A DNA stretch of 64,000 nt from Kozakia baliensis (GCF_001787335.1 NZ_CP014674.1:2757001-2821000); one strand, 5' to 3'. Counted from the stretch's first letter, positions 7,608-17,632 are shown. Translations and numbers: made by a program. Notes: a model not told the origin generated them from the sequence alone.

Positions 7608-9092
7608 TTAGCCGCGGAACAGGCTCAGCAATGTCGAGGATTGTGAGTTCGCAATAGAAAGGGACTGAATCGCGAGCTGCTGTTTGGTTTGCAGCGAAGT
7701 GAGCTTTGCGCTCTCAGCCGCCAGATCCGCGTCGGTCAAAGCGCCGACGCCCGAGGTCAGAGAAGCCGACACGCTGCTGGTGGAGGTTTGCAATTGTGAA
7801 ATCTGATTTCCTGCCGAACCGATCGAGCTGGAAATCGAATTCATTTTGGAAATAGCAGCCTGCACCGTCGCCTGTGCAATATCGGACCCGCTGGCATCCG
7901 TGGCTTTGGCAGTCGGGGCGTTGCTCGTCGCACCACTCGTATAGGTCGTCGAGGAAGATGCAATATTATTGCCGACGATCGTCAAATCACCCGTAGACGA
8001 ATCCTGCGAAACGCCGAAACCGGCATTCGTCATCGCACCCATGAAGTTGGACGCCTTATCGACGCCGCTTCCCGAACCGATATTAACGTCCACGATCTTC
8101 GTCTGAGCCGTCGCGTTTCCATTGGCGTCGAAGGCTGTCGAGACGGTGAAGGTGGCGTTTCCGCTCTGATCTTTGGACTGAGTAATCGTGTTGTTATTGC
8201 TCAGCGTATAAGTCGTATCGCCGTTCGAATCCGTCTTCGAGCTGGAAATCGACAACGGTGTGGAAGCTGTATCCGTAATCGAAAGCTTTCCATCGGATGT
8301 CATCGTTACATCCGTCGTGGAGGAACCAAGCGTCTTGTTGAGCGCATTGACCGCTGCATCGGTAGACGTTTCCGGGGCCGTCGCCGTGACGGTTCCGTGG
8401 GCTACGAAATTGTAGGAGATCGCAGGATTCTGCGCCGATCCCCCGCCACTGACAGCCGTGTTCTTGATGCTGATCGAATCACCTGCCGCCAGAGAAGCGC
8501 CTAGGTTACTTTGCGCGCCTGTGGAAGTCGAAAAGCTGAGTTTTGCGCCCGCCTGATCGACATTCAGCCCCTGCAAGCCCAATCCTGCTGCTGTCGCATT
8601 GAAGCCGCTCTGCGTATAGATGGAGCCGTTCACATCTTCCGCCGTGCTGACGGAAGTGAACTTCACCCCATTCCCCGTTCCGCCAGCCAATAGATTGACG
8701 CCTTGGAACGTCGCAGCATTGGCCGCTTTCGTAATCTGGCTCAGCGTCGATGTGATCTGATTGTTCATCGAGCTTTTGTCATAGCCGGTGGTGCCGGCCG
8801 CCGCGATCGCCGAGGAAAGAGACGATAGCATGTTGCTGATATTGCGAGCCGCCGTGGAGGCCGTTCCCACTACCTGATTGGCGAATTGCAAGCCGGACGA
8901 AACGCCCGCCAGCGCGCCGATCTGTGAGTTCATGGTCTGCGCGATCGCATAGACAGCCGGATCGTCGGAAGCGGAATTGACGTTCTTGCCGGTCGAAACC
9001 TTGTTTTCCGTGCTGGTCAGCGCGGCGCTGGTATCGTTCAGGCTTTTGAGCGCGGCAATGGAAGCGAGATTGGTATTGATGGACATGGTCAT
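7608..9092 (-). CDS. fliC: Flagellin
   Basis: Filament subunit, exported by the flagellar type III system. The 494-residue protein has the conserved N-terminal D0/D1 segment (MSINTNLASIAALKSLND, then VSTGKNVNSASDDPAVYAIA) and the matching C-terminal helix ending QSLSIANSQSSTLLSLFRG. The central part, roughly residues 150-410, is rich in Ser, Thr, Asn and Gly, as expected of a surface-exposed variable region that can be O-glycosylated. The ATG at 9092 has GGAG ten bases upstream. The 119 bp upstream hold the promoter; I could not fit a confident sigma-54 or sigma-28 consensus. The upstream neighbour is a TPR-glycosyltransferase. Confidence 0.95.
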   Translation of the reverse strand: MTMSINTNLASIAALKSLNDTSAALTSTENKVSTGKNVNSASDDPAVYAIAQTMNSQIGALAGVSSGLQFANQVVGTASTAARNISNMLSSLSSAIAAAGTTGYDKSSMNNQITSTLSQITKAANAATFQGVNLLAGGTGNGVKFTSVSTAEDVNGSIYTQSGFNATAAGLGLQGLNVDQAGAKLSFSTSTGAQSNLGASLAAGDSISIKNTAVSGGGSAQNPAISYNFVAHGTVTATAPETSTDAAVNALNKTLGSSTTDVTMTSDGKLSITDTASTPLSISSSKTDSNGDTTYTLSNNNTITQSKDQSGNATFTVSTAFDANGNATAQTKIVDVNIGSGSGVDKASNFMGAMTNAGFGVSQDSSTGDLTIVGNNIASSSTTYTSGATSNAPTAKATDASGSDIAQATVQAAISKMNSISSSIGSAGNQISQLQTSTSSVSASLTSGVGALTDADLAAESAKLTSLQTKQQLAIQSLSIANSQSSTLLSLFRG

Positions 9093-9211
9093 GAGGAATT
9101 TTCTCCAGTCAGGCGCAAAAATTTTCTTTGCCCGGCAAGAGAAGCACTCAAGAAGTTAATAAATTCTCAATTACAGATGAAATATTTCGAGTTCCTCTTA
9201 TAAAACTCTCT

Positions 9212-10882
9212 TTATGCTGCTTCACGCCAGTAAATATTCGAAAAACGCTGCAACAAGGAGGCGGCGTTGCCAATAGCGCCTGCCCAATCGCCTAGAATCG
9301 GTTGATGGAAAATCCGCATCTCCGGGTACCATGGCGTATCGTCTCGATTTTCCAGCCAGCGCCAGCATGCATCGAAACGCGACAACATCCAGACCGGCAG
9401 ACCCATTCCGCCAGCCAGATGAACGATCGATGTATCGACGCTGATCAACAGATCGATCCCCGACAGTCGCGCGGCAGTATCCGCGAAATCTTCCACGCCT
9501 TCCATCACATCGATAACCGGCAAGCCACTTTCCGCAATCTGCCGACGCGCTTCACCAAGTTGAAAACTCACGAAACGCACGCCGGGAACTGCGAAAAATG
9601 GCGATAAATCCGCCAAATCGCAAGAACGACGCCGGTCCACCCGATGCGCCTTCGCATCGGACTTTCGTGGGTCGCCCGACCAGACCAAACCAACGATCAA
9701 AGGCGGTTTGACCGCATCGCCCACCACGTGCCGACGCAGCGCACCACCCTGACGCTGTTGCTCCTTTTCCAAAACGGACAGATAGGGTTTCGAAGGAATC
9801 GTCTCCAATGTCAGCGATAAGCGATGAGGCAGGCTGGCAAGGGGGCAATGAAAATCGAAGTGCATTTCAGGCGGCACATACGAAACAGCTTCCGCCACCC
9901 CTTCGACATCACGCAACAGGCGAGCAAGCGTCTGCGGCACATGCAAAACGACATAAGCGCCCTGTGCGGCAAGTTGCGGGGCGAAACGAACGAACTGCAA
10001 GCTATCGCCGAAACCCTGCTCGGCATGAAGGAGAATACGCCGCCCTTGTAGCGCTTCTCCTTGCCATAATGGCGCATCGATATCGCGGCGGGGGCTTTGG
10101 CAATCGCGCCAACGCCATTCATATTCGCGCCAACCATTTTCGAAATCGCCGCTTTTCAGCAGCGCCGTCGCGCGTGCGAATCGCATGATCGGCAGTTCCG
10201 GCACTAACCGCATCGCCTCATCGAACACCCTCAACGCCTCTTGACTGCGGTTGAGGTTCAGCAAAGCATGGCCCCAATTATGCCATGCCGCGACGGCCGC
10301 CGGATTCAGATTCCGCGCCATTTCCGCTACCTCGCCAGCTTCATCGAAACGCCCCAAGCGCGATAAGGCGGAACTTAGATCGATCCACGCATCCGCATTG
10401 CTCGGTTCGAGACGAACGGCATTTTGAAATGCAGAGATGGCAGCTTCCACACAATCCGTCTCCAGCAGACTATATCCAAGGTGATGCCAGACACGGGCCG
10501 AATCAGGATCATATTCAAGACTTTTCGCGTAATATTCAGCGGCGTCGGCGTGAAGACCGAACGCCTCCGCCTGTCCGCCCATCACAAACCATGCGGAACC
10601 GCTTGCCGGCACGATCGTCAGCGCCTGCTGGAAATAGCCGAACGCCTCATCACGCGCACCACATCGCTGCAAAGTATGGGAGAGGAGCATCCGGTTGGCG
10701 AAAGACGGATCGATTCTAACGGCACGACGCAAAGGAGCCAGGGCCCGCGCAGGTTTATCCTCCCGAAGCCATATTTCACCCAATGTCACCAGAGCGGGCG
10801 CATGGGCAGGCGTTGCGGCCAACACATGCAATATCCGCTGCCGGGCGGTCGTACGATCGGCGTTTCGCGATACAGGATTCAT
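9212..10882 (-). CDS. TPR-repeat protein with C-terminal glycosyltransferase-like domain
   Basis: A 556-residue cytoplasmic protein. Residues about 15-250 are tandem TPR units (for example SARVWHHLGYSLLETDCVEA and NADAWIDLSSALSRLGRFDE). The C-terminal half resembles the GT-B type found in TPR sugar transferases: HAEQGFGDSLQFVRFAPQLA, GLVWSGDP, and DLLISVDTSIVHLAGGMG with GLPVWML. This architecture is common in flagellin-modifying and other protein O-glycosyltransferases. Lying directly upstream of the flagellin gene on the same strand, it is a reasonable candidate for flagellin glycosylation; that role is inferred from position only. Confidence 0.85.
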   Translation of the reverse strand: MNPVSRNADRTTARQRILHVLAATPAHAPALVTLGEIWLREDKPARALAPLRRAVRIDPSFANRMLLSHTLQRCGARDEAFGYFQQALTIVPASGSAWFVMGGQAEAFGLHADAAEYYAKSLEYDPDSARVWHHLGYSLLETDCVEAAISAFQNAVRLEPSNADAWIDLSSALSRLGRFDEAGEVAEMARNLNPAAVAAWHNWGHALLNLNRSQEALRVFDEAMRLVPELPIMRFARATALLKSGDFENGWREYEWRWRDCQSPRRDIDAPLWQGEALQGRRILLHAEQGFGDSLQFVRFAPQLAAQGAYVVLHVPQTLARLLRDVEGVAEAVSYVPPEMHFDFHCPLASLPHRLSLTLETIPSKPYLSVLEKEQQRQGGALRRHVVGDAVKPPLIVGLVWSGDPRKSDAKAHRVDRRRSCDLADLSPFFAVPGVRFVSFQLGEARRQIAESGLPVIDVMEGVEDFADTAARLSGIDLLISVDTSIVHLAGGMGLPVWMLSRFDACWRWLENRDDTPWYPEMRIFHQPILGDWAGAIGNAASLLQRFSNIYWREAA

Positions 10883-11024
10883 TCGGGGCTCATCTCCTCC
10901 CCGTCATCATGCCGCTCAATGACTAAGTAATTATTAACCATCCATAGGCGAAGGAATGGTTTCGCCTTTCCCTGTCCTGTTCTAAAGCGGAAAAACTATT
11001 GCTTCGCTCTTCCTCAGAGACATT

Positions 11025-14000
11025 ATGAATCCGTTTGCAGATTTCCTCGCTTCGCACCCTCTTTCCTGCGCGACGCGGGAAGCGATTTCGCGCGCCAAAC
11101 GGCTGCCGGAAGCGGAATGTATGGCGCCCCTTATCGAAAAGGCGACTCTCCCCGAAGAAATTGCCGCTCGGGCGGAGGAAACGGCAACACATCTAGCGAC
11201 CTACCTCCGCGAAAACGGCGAGAGTAACGGCGTCGAGACGATGATGCAGGCCTTCCCGCTCGGCTCCGAGGAAGGAACGGCGTTGATGTGCCTGGCGGAA
11301 GGGCTTCTTCGCATCCCCGATGCCGCAACCCGCGATGCGCTGATCCGTGATCAGATCGGGCGCAACGAATGGGGCCGGCATACCGGGCGCGACAAGCCGC
11401 TTTTCGTTAACGCCGCCGCATGGGCCATGTCCATGGCGGGCAAGTTGAACAACGATCCCAGTGGTCTGCGTGGTCTGGCCGCCTGGAGCGGCGCGCCGTT
11501 CATCCGGCGGGGCGTGGACCGCGCCATCCGCATGATGGGCCAGCAATTCGTTTTGGGAGAAACCATCGGCCAAGCGCTGCGCCATAGCCGCAAGCGCGAG
11601 GAACAGGGCTTTACCTATTCCTACGACATGCTCGGCGAAGCGGCGATCACCGCCACCGATGCGACGCGTTTCCGCAACGATTACGCCCATGCCCTGGAAG
11701 CGCTCGGCAAACATGCGCACGGCGCTTCGCTATACGAACGCCCCGGCTTGTCCATCAAACTCTCCGCGCTGCACCCGCGTTATGCTCGCGCGCAACGTGG
11801 ACGCGTGATGGCGGAACTCCTGCCTATTCTCAGCACCTTGGCCGTGCGGGCGCGCGCTCTGAATATCGGCCTCAATATCGATGCGGAAGAAAGCGAACGC
11901 CTGGATTTATCGCTCGATTTGCTGGAAGCGCTTTGCGAATTGCCTGAATTGGCGGGCTGGAACGGCATCGGCTTTGTGGTGCAGGCCTATGGCAAACGCG
12001 CCCTCCCGGTCATCGAGCATCTGATCGCCCTCGCTGAACGCACCCATCACCGGCTCATGGTGCGGCTGGTGAAAGGCGCATACTGGGATAGCGAGATCAA
12101 ACGCGCGCAGGTCGAAGGGCAAAGCGATTTTCCGGTCTTTACGCGCAAGCATCATACCGATGTCAGCTATATCGCCTGCGCACGGCGGATGCTGGAAGCG
12201 GAAGAACAAATCTTTCCGCAATTCGCCACGCATAACGCCCGCACCATCGCGACCATCCACGCCATGGCCGGCACTTACTCATTAGGAAAATATGAATTTC
12301 AGTGCCTGCACGGCATGGGAGAAACCATATTCAGTCCCGTCGTTTCGCGGGCAGGGCTTGGCGTGCCATGCCGCATCTATGCGCCGGTCGGAACTTACGA
12401 AACGCTGCTTTCCTATCTGGTGCGGCGCTTGTTGGAGAACGGCGCGAACTCCTCCTTCGTCAATCAGGCCGCCGACAAAACCATCGCCATCGCAACGCTG
12501 GTTGCCGATCCGCTGAAGAAGGTGCGCGCGGCGGAAAGACCTGGCGCACCTAACCCGAAAATCCTGCCGCCGCCCGCCTTGTTCGGCGCTTCCCGGCGTA
12601 ATGCACGCGGCACCGATCTTTCGGACGAACCGACCTTGCGCCGCCTCGATGCGGCCTTGCGTGAAAGCCCGCATCTCTATCGCGCCGCACCAAGCACCTC
12701 CCATACCGATTCGTCGCGGCGTTATTACCCGATCTATAATCCCTCCCATCGGGAAGATCGCGTTGGCGAAGTCGCACTATCCTCGCATCACGATATTGAA
12801 GCGGCACTCTCCAGCGCCCAGGCGGATCGCGATTGGCCGGGCATGCCGCCAGAGCAGCGCGCCGAAATTCTGGAAAAAGCGGCGGATCGACTCGAAGCCC
12901 AAGAATACGATCTGATCGCGCTGCTGGTGCGCGAGGCGGGTAAAAGCTATCCCAACGCCCTCGGCGAAATTCGGGAAGCCGTGGATTTCCTGCGCTACTA
13001 CGCCGCTCAAATCCGATGCGAGTTCGATGCGCGACGCTATCAGCCGCTTGGCGTCGTGCTATGCATCAGCCCTTGGAATTTTCCGCTCGCGATTTTCCTG
13101 GGGCAGGTTTCCGCCGCCCTCGCCGCTGGCAATACGGTCATCGCCAAGCCTGCCGAAGAAACGCCACTGATCGCGGCTCTCGCCGTGGCGAGCTTGCATG
13201 AAGCCGGCGTTCCCGCCAACGCGCTCCATCTCCTGCCGGGCGATGGCGAAGTAGGCGCGGCGTTGGTGGCGGATGGGCGTGTTCGGGGCGTTATGTTCAC
13301 CGGCTCGAGCAATGTGGCTAAAGCCATCAGCCGCATTTTGCACGGTCGCCTCGGCCCGAACGGCCAACCCGTTCCCTTCATTGCCGAAACGGGCGGCCAA
13401 AATGCGATGATCGTCGATTCCTCAGCGCTGGCGGAACAGGCGGTGACGGACATCCTCACTTCCGCTTTCGACAGTGCGGGTCAGCGCTGCTCGGCGCTGC
13501 GCGTGCTTTTGGTGCAGGAAGATTGCGCCGATCATGTGCTCGATATGCTGTGCGGCGCGATGCGCGAATTGCGCATTGGGAATCCGGCAAAGCTGGAAAC
13601 CGATATCGGCCCGGTCATCTCCGCCGAAGCGCAAGCGAATATCGAAGATCATATCGACCGCATGCGCCGGGCCGGACGCAAGATCTGGCATACGGAACTC
13701 AGTCCGGACTGCGCGCATGGCCATTTCGTGCCGCCGACCTTGATCGAGATTGGCCGCGTTGCCGATATCGGCGGCGAGGTGTTCGGTCCCGTCCTGCATG
13801 TGCGGCGTTTCGCGCGTGCGGAGTTGGATGGCGTCATCGACGCCGTGAATGCCACGGGGTATGGCCTGACCTTCGGCGTGCATAGCCGCGTGCGCTCCAC
13901 GATCGAGCGCGCCCGCACACGCGCCGATGCCGGGAATATCTATATCAACCGCAATATCATCGGGGCCGCCGTCGGTTCGCAACCGTTTGGCGGAAAAGGG

Positions 14001-14627
14001 CTTTCCGGCACCGGGCCGAAGGCAGGCGGCCCTCTGTTGCTTCGTCGCCTCACCGCGCAATGCCCGGATTACACGCCGCCTCTACCCGGCACGGTGCCCG
14101 CCGCCGCGCGTGCTTTGTTGGCTTTCCTGGAACCGCGCGATCCGCCTTCCGCACGGCGCGTGCGCATGGCCATCTCGCATAGTCACTGCGGCGTTTCCCT
14201 TACTCTGCCCGGCCCGGTCGGGGAGACCAACCGCTATACACTGCGCCCACGCGGCGGGGTCATTTGCGCGGGCGATAGCTGGCCTGCCATTCTCTATGCC
14301 GTGGGATTGGCGCTCGGCACCGGCAATACTGCTCTGGTGCTGGCGCCGGACGGCGCGGTGGAATGGATGAGCCGCCTCCCGAAGATACTGAACGATGCCA
14401 TCCAACGCATCGATGGCGGCGCGTTGCCGGAATGCGCCGCCATGTTGTTGCAGCGCGATTGCGAAATCGCCGAGCAGGCAGCCAGCACGATCACGGCGCG
14501 CGAGGGGCGTGTCGTTCCGATCTATTTTGCGGACACGGCACGGCCGGAATGGCTACTGGAAGAACATGTGACGACGACGAACACCGCCGCCGTGGGGGGA
14601 GACGTCGCGCTCATGACAGCCACCTGA
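11025..14627 (+). CDS. putA: Bifunctional proline dehydrogenase / glutamate semialdehyde dehydrogenase
   Basis: Oxidises proline to glutamate in two linked steps, passing electrons first to FAD and quinone and then to NAD. At 1200 residues it lacks the N-terminal ribbon-helix-helix DNA-binding domain of trifunctional PutA: the sequence goes straight into helical and then proline dehydrogenase parts (YERPGLSIKLSALHPRY, MVRLVKGAYWDSEIKRAQ, FATHNARTIA). The aldehyde dehydrogenase part follows, with SPWNFPLAIFLGQ, catalytic Glu788 in AETGGQNAMIVD and Cys822 in FDSAGQRCSALRV. About 180 residues remain after that, the C-terminal domain of the longer PutA class. It is divergent from the glycosyltransferase gene. 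Confidence 0.95.
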   Translation: MNPFADFLASHPLSCATREAISRAKRLPEAECMAPLIEKATLPEEIAARAEETATHLATYLRENGESNGVETMMQAFPLGSEEGTALMCLAEGLLRIPDAATRDALIRDQIGRNEWGRHTGRDKPLFVNAAAWAMSMAGKLNNDPSGLRGLAAWSGAPFIRRGVDRAIRMMGQQFVLGETIGQALRHSRKREEQGFTYSYDMLGEAAITATDATRFRNDYAHALEALGKHAHGASLYERPGLSIKLSALHPRYARAQRGRVMAELLPILSTLAVRARALNIGLNIDAEESERLDLSLDLLEALCELPELAGWNGIGFVVQAYGKRALPVIEHLIALAERTHHRLMVRLVKGAYWDSEIKRAQVEGQSDFPVFTRKHHTDVSYIACARRMLEAEEQIFPQFATHNARTIATIHAMAGTYSLGKYEFQCLHGMGETIFSPVVSRAGLGVPCRIYAPVGTYETLLSYLVRRLLENGANSSFVNQAADKTIAIATLVADPLKKVRAAERPGAPNPKILPPPALFGASRRNARGTDLSDEPTLRRLDAALRESPHLYRAAPSTSHTDSSRRYYPIYNPSHREDRVGEVALSSHHDIEAALSSAQADRDWPGMPPEQRAEILEKAADRLEAQEYDLIALLVREAGKSYPNALGEIREAVDFLRYYAAQIRCEFDARRYQPLGVVLCISPWNFPLAIFLGQVSAALAAGNTVIAKPAEETPLIAALAVASLHEAGVPANALHLLPGDGEVGAALVADGRVRGVMFTGSSNVAKAISRILHGRLGPNGQPVPFIAETGGQNAMIVDSSALAEQAVTDILTSAFDSAGQRCSALRVLLVQEDCADHVLDMLCGAMRELRIGNPAKLETDIGPVISAEAQANIEDHIDRMRRAGRKIWHTELSPDCAHGHFVPPTLIEIGRVADIGGEVFGPVLHVRRFARAELDGVIDAVNATGYGLTFGVHSRVRSTIERARTRADAGNIYINRNIIGAAVGSQPFGGKGLSGTGPKAGGPLLLRRLTAQCPDYTPPLPGTVPAAARALLAFLEPRDPPSARRVRMAISHSHCGVSLTLPGPVGETNRYTLRPRGGVICAGDSWPAILYAVGLALGTGNTALVLAPDGAVEWMSRLPKILNDAIQRIDGGALPECAAMLLQRDCEIAEQAASTITAREGRVVPIYFADTARPEWLLEEHVTTTNTAAVGGDVALMTAT

Positions 14628-14720
14628 CGCGACAATGACTTGCAAGAAAGTTTTAATTGCCGTTTTGTACGAGAAACATCTTTGTTACATCGACCAACGT
14701 TTCTCGGAGCTTCTTTTTAC

Positions 14721-16685
14721 GTGACTTATATTTTCCGCAAAGGCGCGCTTCTGGCCTGCACCGGCCTGTGCGCCTACGCCTTGCCGGCTTTCGCCGAACA
14801 GCCTCAACCTGAATCCGCGCCGATGCCGCCGGCTATTCCCGCAGCGCAAGACCGCCCCTTCCCCGGCACACTCAAACTCAACGTCGATGCGACGGACACG
14901 CAGCATCACGTCATGTCCGTCCACGAAACGATCCCGGTGCCGCGCGAAGCGGCAGCCGCAGGCGATATGATCCTGCTTTATCCGAAATGGGTGCCGGGTG
15001 CACATGCGCCTGAAGGACCGATCGACCAGTTTGGCGGCTTGGTCGTCAAGTCCGGCGGCAAGACGCTGACTTGGAAGCGCGACACGGTCGATGTGTATGC
15101 GTTCCATATCCCGGTTAAGTCGGGACAGACCACTCTCGACGTCGATTTCACTCTTCTCTCTCCCATCACCAGCAGCGAAGGTCGCGTGGTGATGACGCCG
15201 AAGATGGTCAACGTGCAGTGGGACGAGGTTTCCCTTTATCCAGCAGGCTATTATTCGCGTCAGATTCCGGTGACGGCGAGCGTGCATCTTCCACATGGCT
15301 GGCAGATCGGCACGGCGCTTCGCCCCAGCGGAAAGAGCATCGGCGATACGACGACATTCGGCACGGAAAGCTACAACACGCTGGTGGACTCGCCGATTTT
15401 CGCTGGCGAATATTTCAAGAAAGTGCTGCTGACGCCGCCGGGCGCCGTGCCCGTCACGCTCAATATGGTCGCGGATAAGCCAGCCGATCTGAACTATACC
15501 GAAGCGCAAATGCAGGCGCACCGCGATCTGGTGAAACAAGCCGTGCTGACCTTCGGCTCGCAACATTACAAGCATTACGATTTCCTGATGGCGCTGACCG
15601 ATGAACTGGGCGGGATCGGCCTGGAACATCATCAATCCAGCGAAGACAGCGTCAGCGAGGATTATTACACCGACTGGGCACATTCCTTCCCGCAGCGCGA
15701 TCTTCTCGCTCATGAATACACCCATTCCTGGAACGGAAAATATCGCCGCCCGGCCGATCTTTATGGCCCAAGCTTCAACTCGCCCCAGCGCGGTTCGCTG
15801 CTTTGGGTCTATGAGGGGCAGACGCAATATTGGGGCAATGTGCTCGCCGCACGTTCCGGCCTGGTAAGCAAAGCCCAGGGTTTTGACGCCCTGGCGCTCA
15901 TCGCCGCCAGCTATGACAATCAGGCGGGCCGCATCTGGCGCCCGGTTGCGGACACAACCAACGATCCGATCATCGCCCAGCGCGCACCTCTTTCCTGGCG
16001 GGATTGGCAGCGTTCGGAAGATTATTACGTCGAAGGCCAGTTGGTCTGGCTGGATGTGGACACCACCATCCGCAAGCTTTCCAACGACAAGCTTTCGCTC
16101 GATGTGTTCGCCAAGCGTTTCTTCGGCACCAATGACGGCAGCTTTATCGTCAGCCCCTATCGTTTCGAGGATGTCGTGGCGACGCTCAACAGCGTCGTAC
16201 CTTACGATTGGGCCACTTTCCTACGCACGCGCATCGAACAGATCCAACCTCGCGCGCCGTTGGACGGATTGAAAAACGGCGGGTATCGCCTCGTTTATAA
16301 CGACAAGCCGAACGCCTTCGTCGAACAGGCCGAGAAGAACCGCCATCGTCTCGGTTTCACCTTCTCTCTCGGGTTCACCATCAACAAGAAGAACAATAGC
16401 CTGATGGCCGTTCACTGGGGTGGACCGGCCTTTAACGCGGGACTTGCGCCGCATGACGTTATCGTCGCCGTCAATGGCGATGCATACACGCCGGAAGCGC
16501 TGACCGATGCCGTCAAGAACGCCAAAGGTGCGAATGCCGCACCGATTCAGCTTCTCGTGCGCTCGGGCGATCATTTCCGCACCGTGTCCATCCCGTATCA
16601 TGACGGGCTGCGTTATCCGCATCTGGAGCGGATCGACGGCACGCCGGACCGACTTAGCGCGATCTACACGCCGCGCCAGCAATAA
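14721..16685 (+). CDS. Secreted M61-family metallopeptidase with PDZ domain
   Basis: About 654 residues when started at the GTG at 14721, which gives a clean signal peptide (FRKGALLACTGLCAYALPAFAE). Frame upstream of this reaches a TTG at 14640 but would bury the signal. The catalytic zinc motif HEYTHSWNGKYRRP begins at about residue 331, preceded by GGIGLEHHQSS, a hallmark of the glycyl aminopeptidase (M61) family. A PDZ-like domain lies near the C-terminus (WGGPAFNAGLAPHDVIVAVN). It is presumably periplasmic or exported; the substrate is unknown. A convergent Rid-like gene follows. Confidence 0.9.
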   Translation: MTYIFRKGALLACTGLCAYALPAFAEQPQPESAPMPPAIPAAQDRPFPGTLKLNVDATDTQHHVMSVHETIPVPREAAAAGDMILLYPKWVPGAHAPEGPIDQFGGLVVKSGGKTLTWKRDTVDVYAFHIPVKSGQTTLDVDFTLLSPITSSEGRVVMTPKMVNVQWDEVSLYPAGYYSRQIPVTASVHLPHGWQIGTALRPSGKSIGDTTTFGTESYNTLVDSPIFAGEYFKKVLLTPPGAVPVTLNMVADKPADLNYTEAQMQAHRDLVKQAVLTFGSQHYKHYDFLMALTDELGGIGLEHHQSSEDSVSEDYYTDWAHSFPQRDLLAHEYTHSWNGKYRRPADLYGPSFNSPQRGSLLWVYEGQTQYWGNVLAARSGLVSKAQGFDALALIAASYDNQAGRIWRPVADTTNDPIIAQRAPLSWRDWQRSEDYYVEGQLVWLDVDTTIRKLSNDKLSLDVFAKRFFGTNDGSFIVSPYRFEDVVATLNSVVPYDWATFLRTRIEQIQPRAPLDGLKNGGYRLVYNDKPNAFVEQAEKNRHRLGFTFSLGFTINKKNNSLMAVHWGGPAFNAGLAPHDVIVAVNGDAYTPEALTDAVKNAKGANAAPIQLLVRSGDHFRTVSIPYHDGLRYPHLERIDGTPDRLSAIYTPRQQ

Positions 16686-16692
16686 CGAAAAC

Positions 16693-16721
16693 GCGCCTTG
16701 TCTCCTCGTGGGGCAAGGCGC
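16693..16721. terminator. Hairpin between convergent genes
   Basis: Arms GCGCCTTG (16693-16700) and CAAGGCGC (16714-16721) are perfectly complementary with a 13-base loop, placed between the stop of the M61 peptidase and the stop of the convergent Rid-like gene. No long T tract follows on either strand, so terminator function is likely but not certain. Confidence 0.5.
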
Positions 16722-16722
16722 T

Positions 16723-17067
16723 CTAGCGTGACACCATGAAACTCAGCGCGAGGCGTTGACCAGGCCGCTGGAACGAAGGTGTCAAACGTAGCGTCAAAAT
16801 CGGCGTGGCATTGCCCAGGAACTCGACGATAAGGCGCTGGCAAGGCGCGAAATTATCGCTATCGCCGATCATGTAAGCCATCTGACTGATATCTTGGACC
16901 GTCAGATCGTGTTCGGCCAAGGTATCGGCCACCCGCGCCAATGCCAACTGACATTCTTCCACCATAACGTCCGGCACGCGCCCATCCGGCAACGTTCCTG
17001 CAATATCGTCATAGCTCACATCTTCCGTCAGAGTGGAAGGCGAGACATGGGATGAAAACTCCTGCAT
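16723..17067 (-). CDS. Rid-family (YjgF/YER057c-like) small protein
   Basis: A 114-residue protein. The region ALARVADTLAEHDLTVQDIS, then MIGDSDNFAPCQRLIVEFLGN and a terminal strand ending RLALSFMVSR, follows the pattern of Rid proteins (helix, strand with an aspartate-containing turn, and a final beta strand). The first 25 or so residues are atypical. RidA proteins deaminate reactive enamines or imines, but the Arg and Glu residues expected in an active RidA are not obvious, so the function is open. It is convergent with the M61 gene and divergent from hprK. Confidence 0.55.
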   Translation of the reverse strand: MQEFSSHVSPSTLTEDVSYDDIAGTLPDGRVPDVMVEECQLALARVADTLAEHDLTVQDISQMAYMIGDSDNFAPCQRLIVEFLGNATPILTLRLTPSFQRPGQRLALSFMVSR

Positions 17068-17095
17068 GGCGCCAGGATAACCCGATGAGGATCAT

Positions 17096-17599
17096 TTGGC
17101 CATGAAAGCTGCATCATTCCTACACGGTTCCTGCGCGGCATGGGAGAATGGCGCGGTTTTGCTGACGGGCCTCTCCGGCAGCGGGAAATCCGATTTGCTG
17201 CTGCGCTTGGTCGATGCCGGCTTCGATCTGGTGGCGGACGATCAGGTCGTCATATCGCCCACGACTCATGCGGAATATATCGCCTCTCCACCGCCTACAC
17301 TCGCCGGGCTGATCGAAGTGCGCGGTCTCGGCATCCTGCGCCTTCCCTATCGCGAGGCCATTCCGCTTCGCCTTCATGTCGCGCTCGATTTCTCCCCGCA
17401 AACACCGCGCCTGCCGCCGGAAACACGCCATGAGCAAACGGGCGTTTGGTCGCTGACGCTCGATCCACGACGCGCCGGTGCCGTGGCGATCATCCGCGCC
17501 GCTTTGCGCTGCGCAAGCGGGACTTACGAATTGATGACGGGAATCGATGGCGATACGATAATATGTCATCCGTTTTCATCTCGCCCTCAATCGGGCTAG
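17096..17599 (+). CDS. hprK: HPr kinase/phosphorylase, short alphaproteobacterial form
   Basis: Phosphorylates and dephosphorylates HPr on serine in response to metabolite levels. This 167-residue form contains only the catalytic domain, as in other alphaproteobacteria: a Walker A motif GLSGSGKSDLLLRL at residues 25-38, LVADDQVV, and GLIEVRGLGILRLPY, the HprK signature region. The start is ambiguous: the TTG at 17096 lies five bases after GAGG, while the ATG at 17102 is two codons later. It begins the hprK-rapZ-EIIA-HPr-EI cluster. In many alphaproteobacteria chvI and chvG come just before it; here a Rid-like gene does, and chvIG lie near 60 kb. Confidence 0.93.
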   Translation: MAMKAASFLHGSCAAWENGAVLLTGLSGSGKSDLLLRLVDAGFDLVADDQVVISPTTHAEYIASPPPTLAGLIEVRGLGILRLPYREAIPLRLHVALDFSPQTPRLPPETRHEQTGVWSLTLDPRRAGAVAIIRAALRCASGTYELMTGIDGDTIICHPFSSRPQSG

Positions 17600-17632
17600 G
17601 GTTCTCGACATGATTGCCACCTGCTTTCAAGG

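Noticed and set aside
9093-9211. Sigma-54 or sigma-28 promoter before flagellin
   Set aside because: GC-containing TTGC elements occur but not with correct spacing to a TGGCAC element, and no sigma-28 match was convincing.
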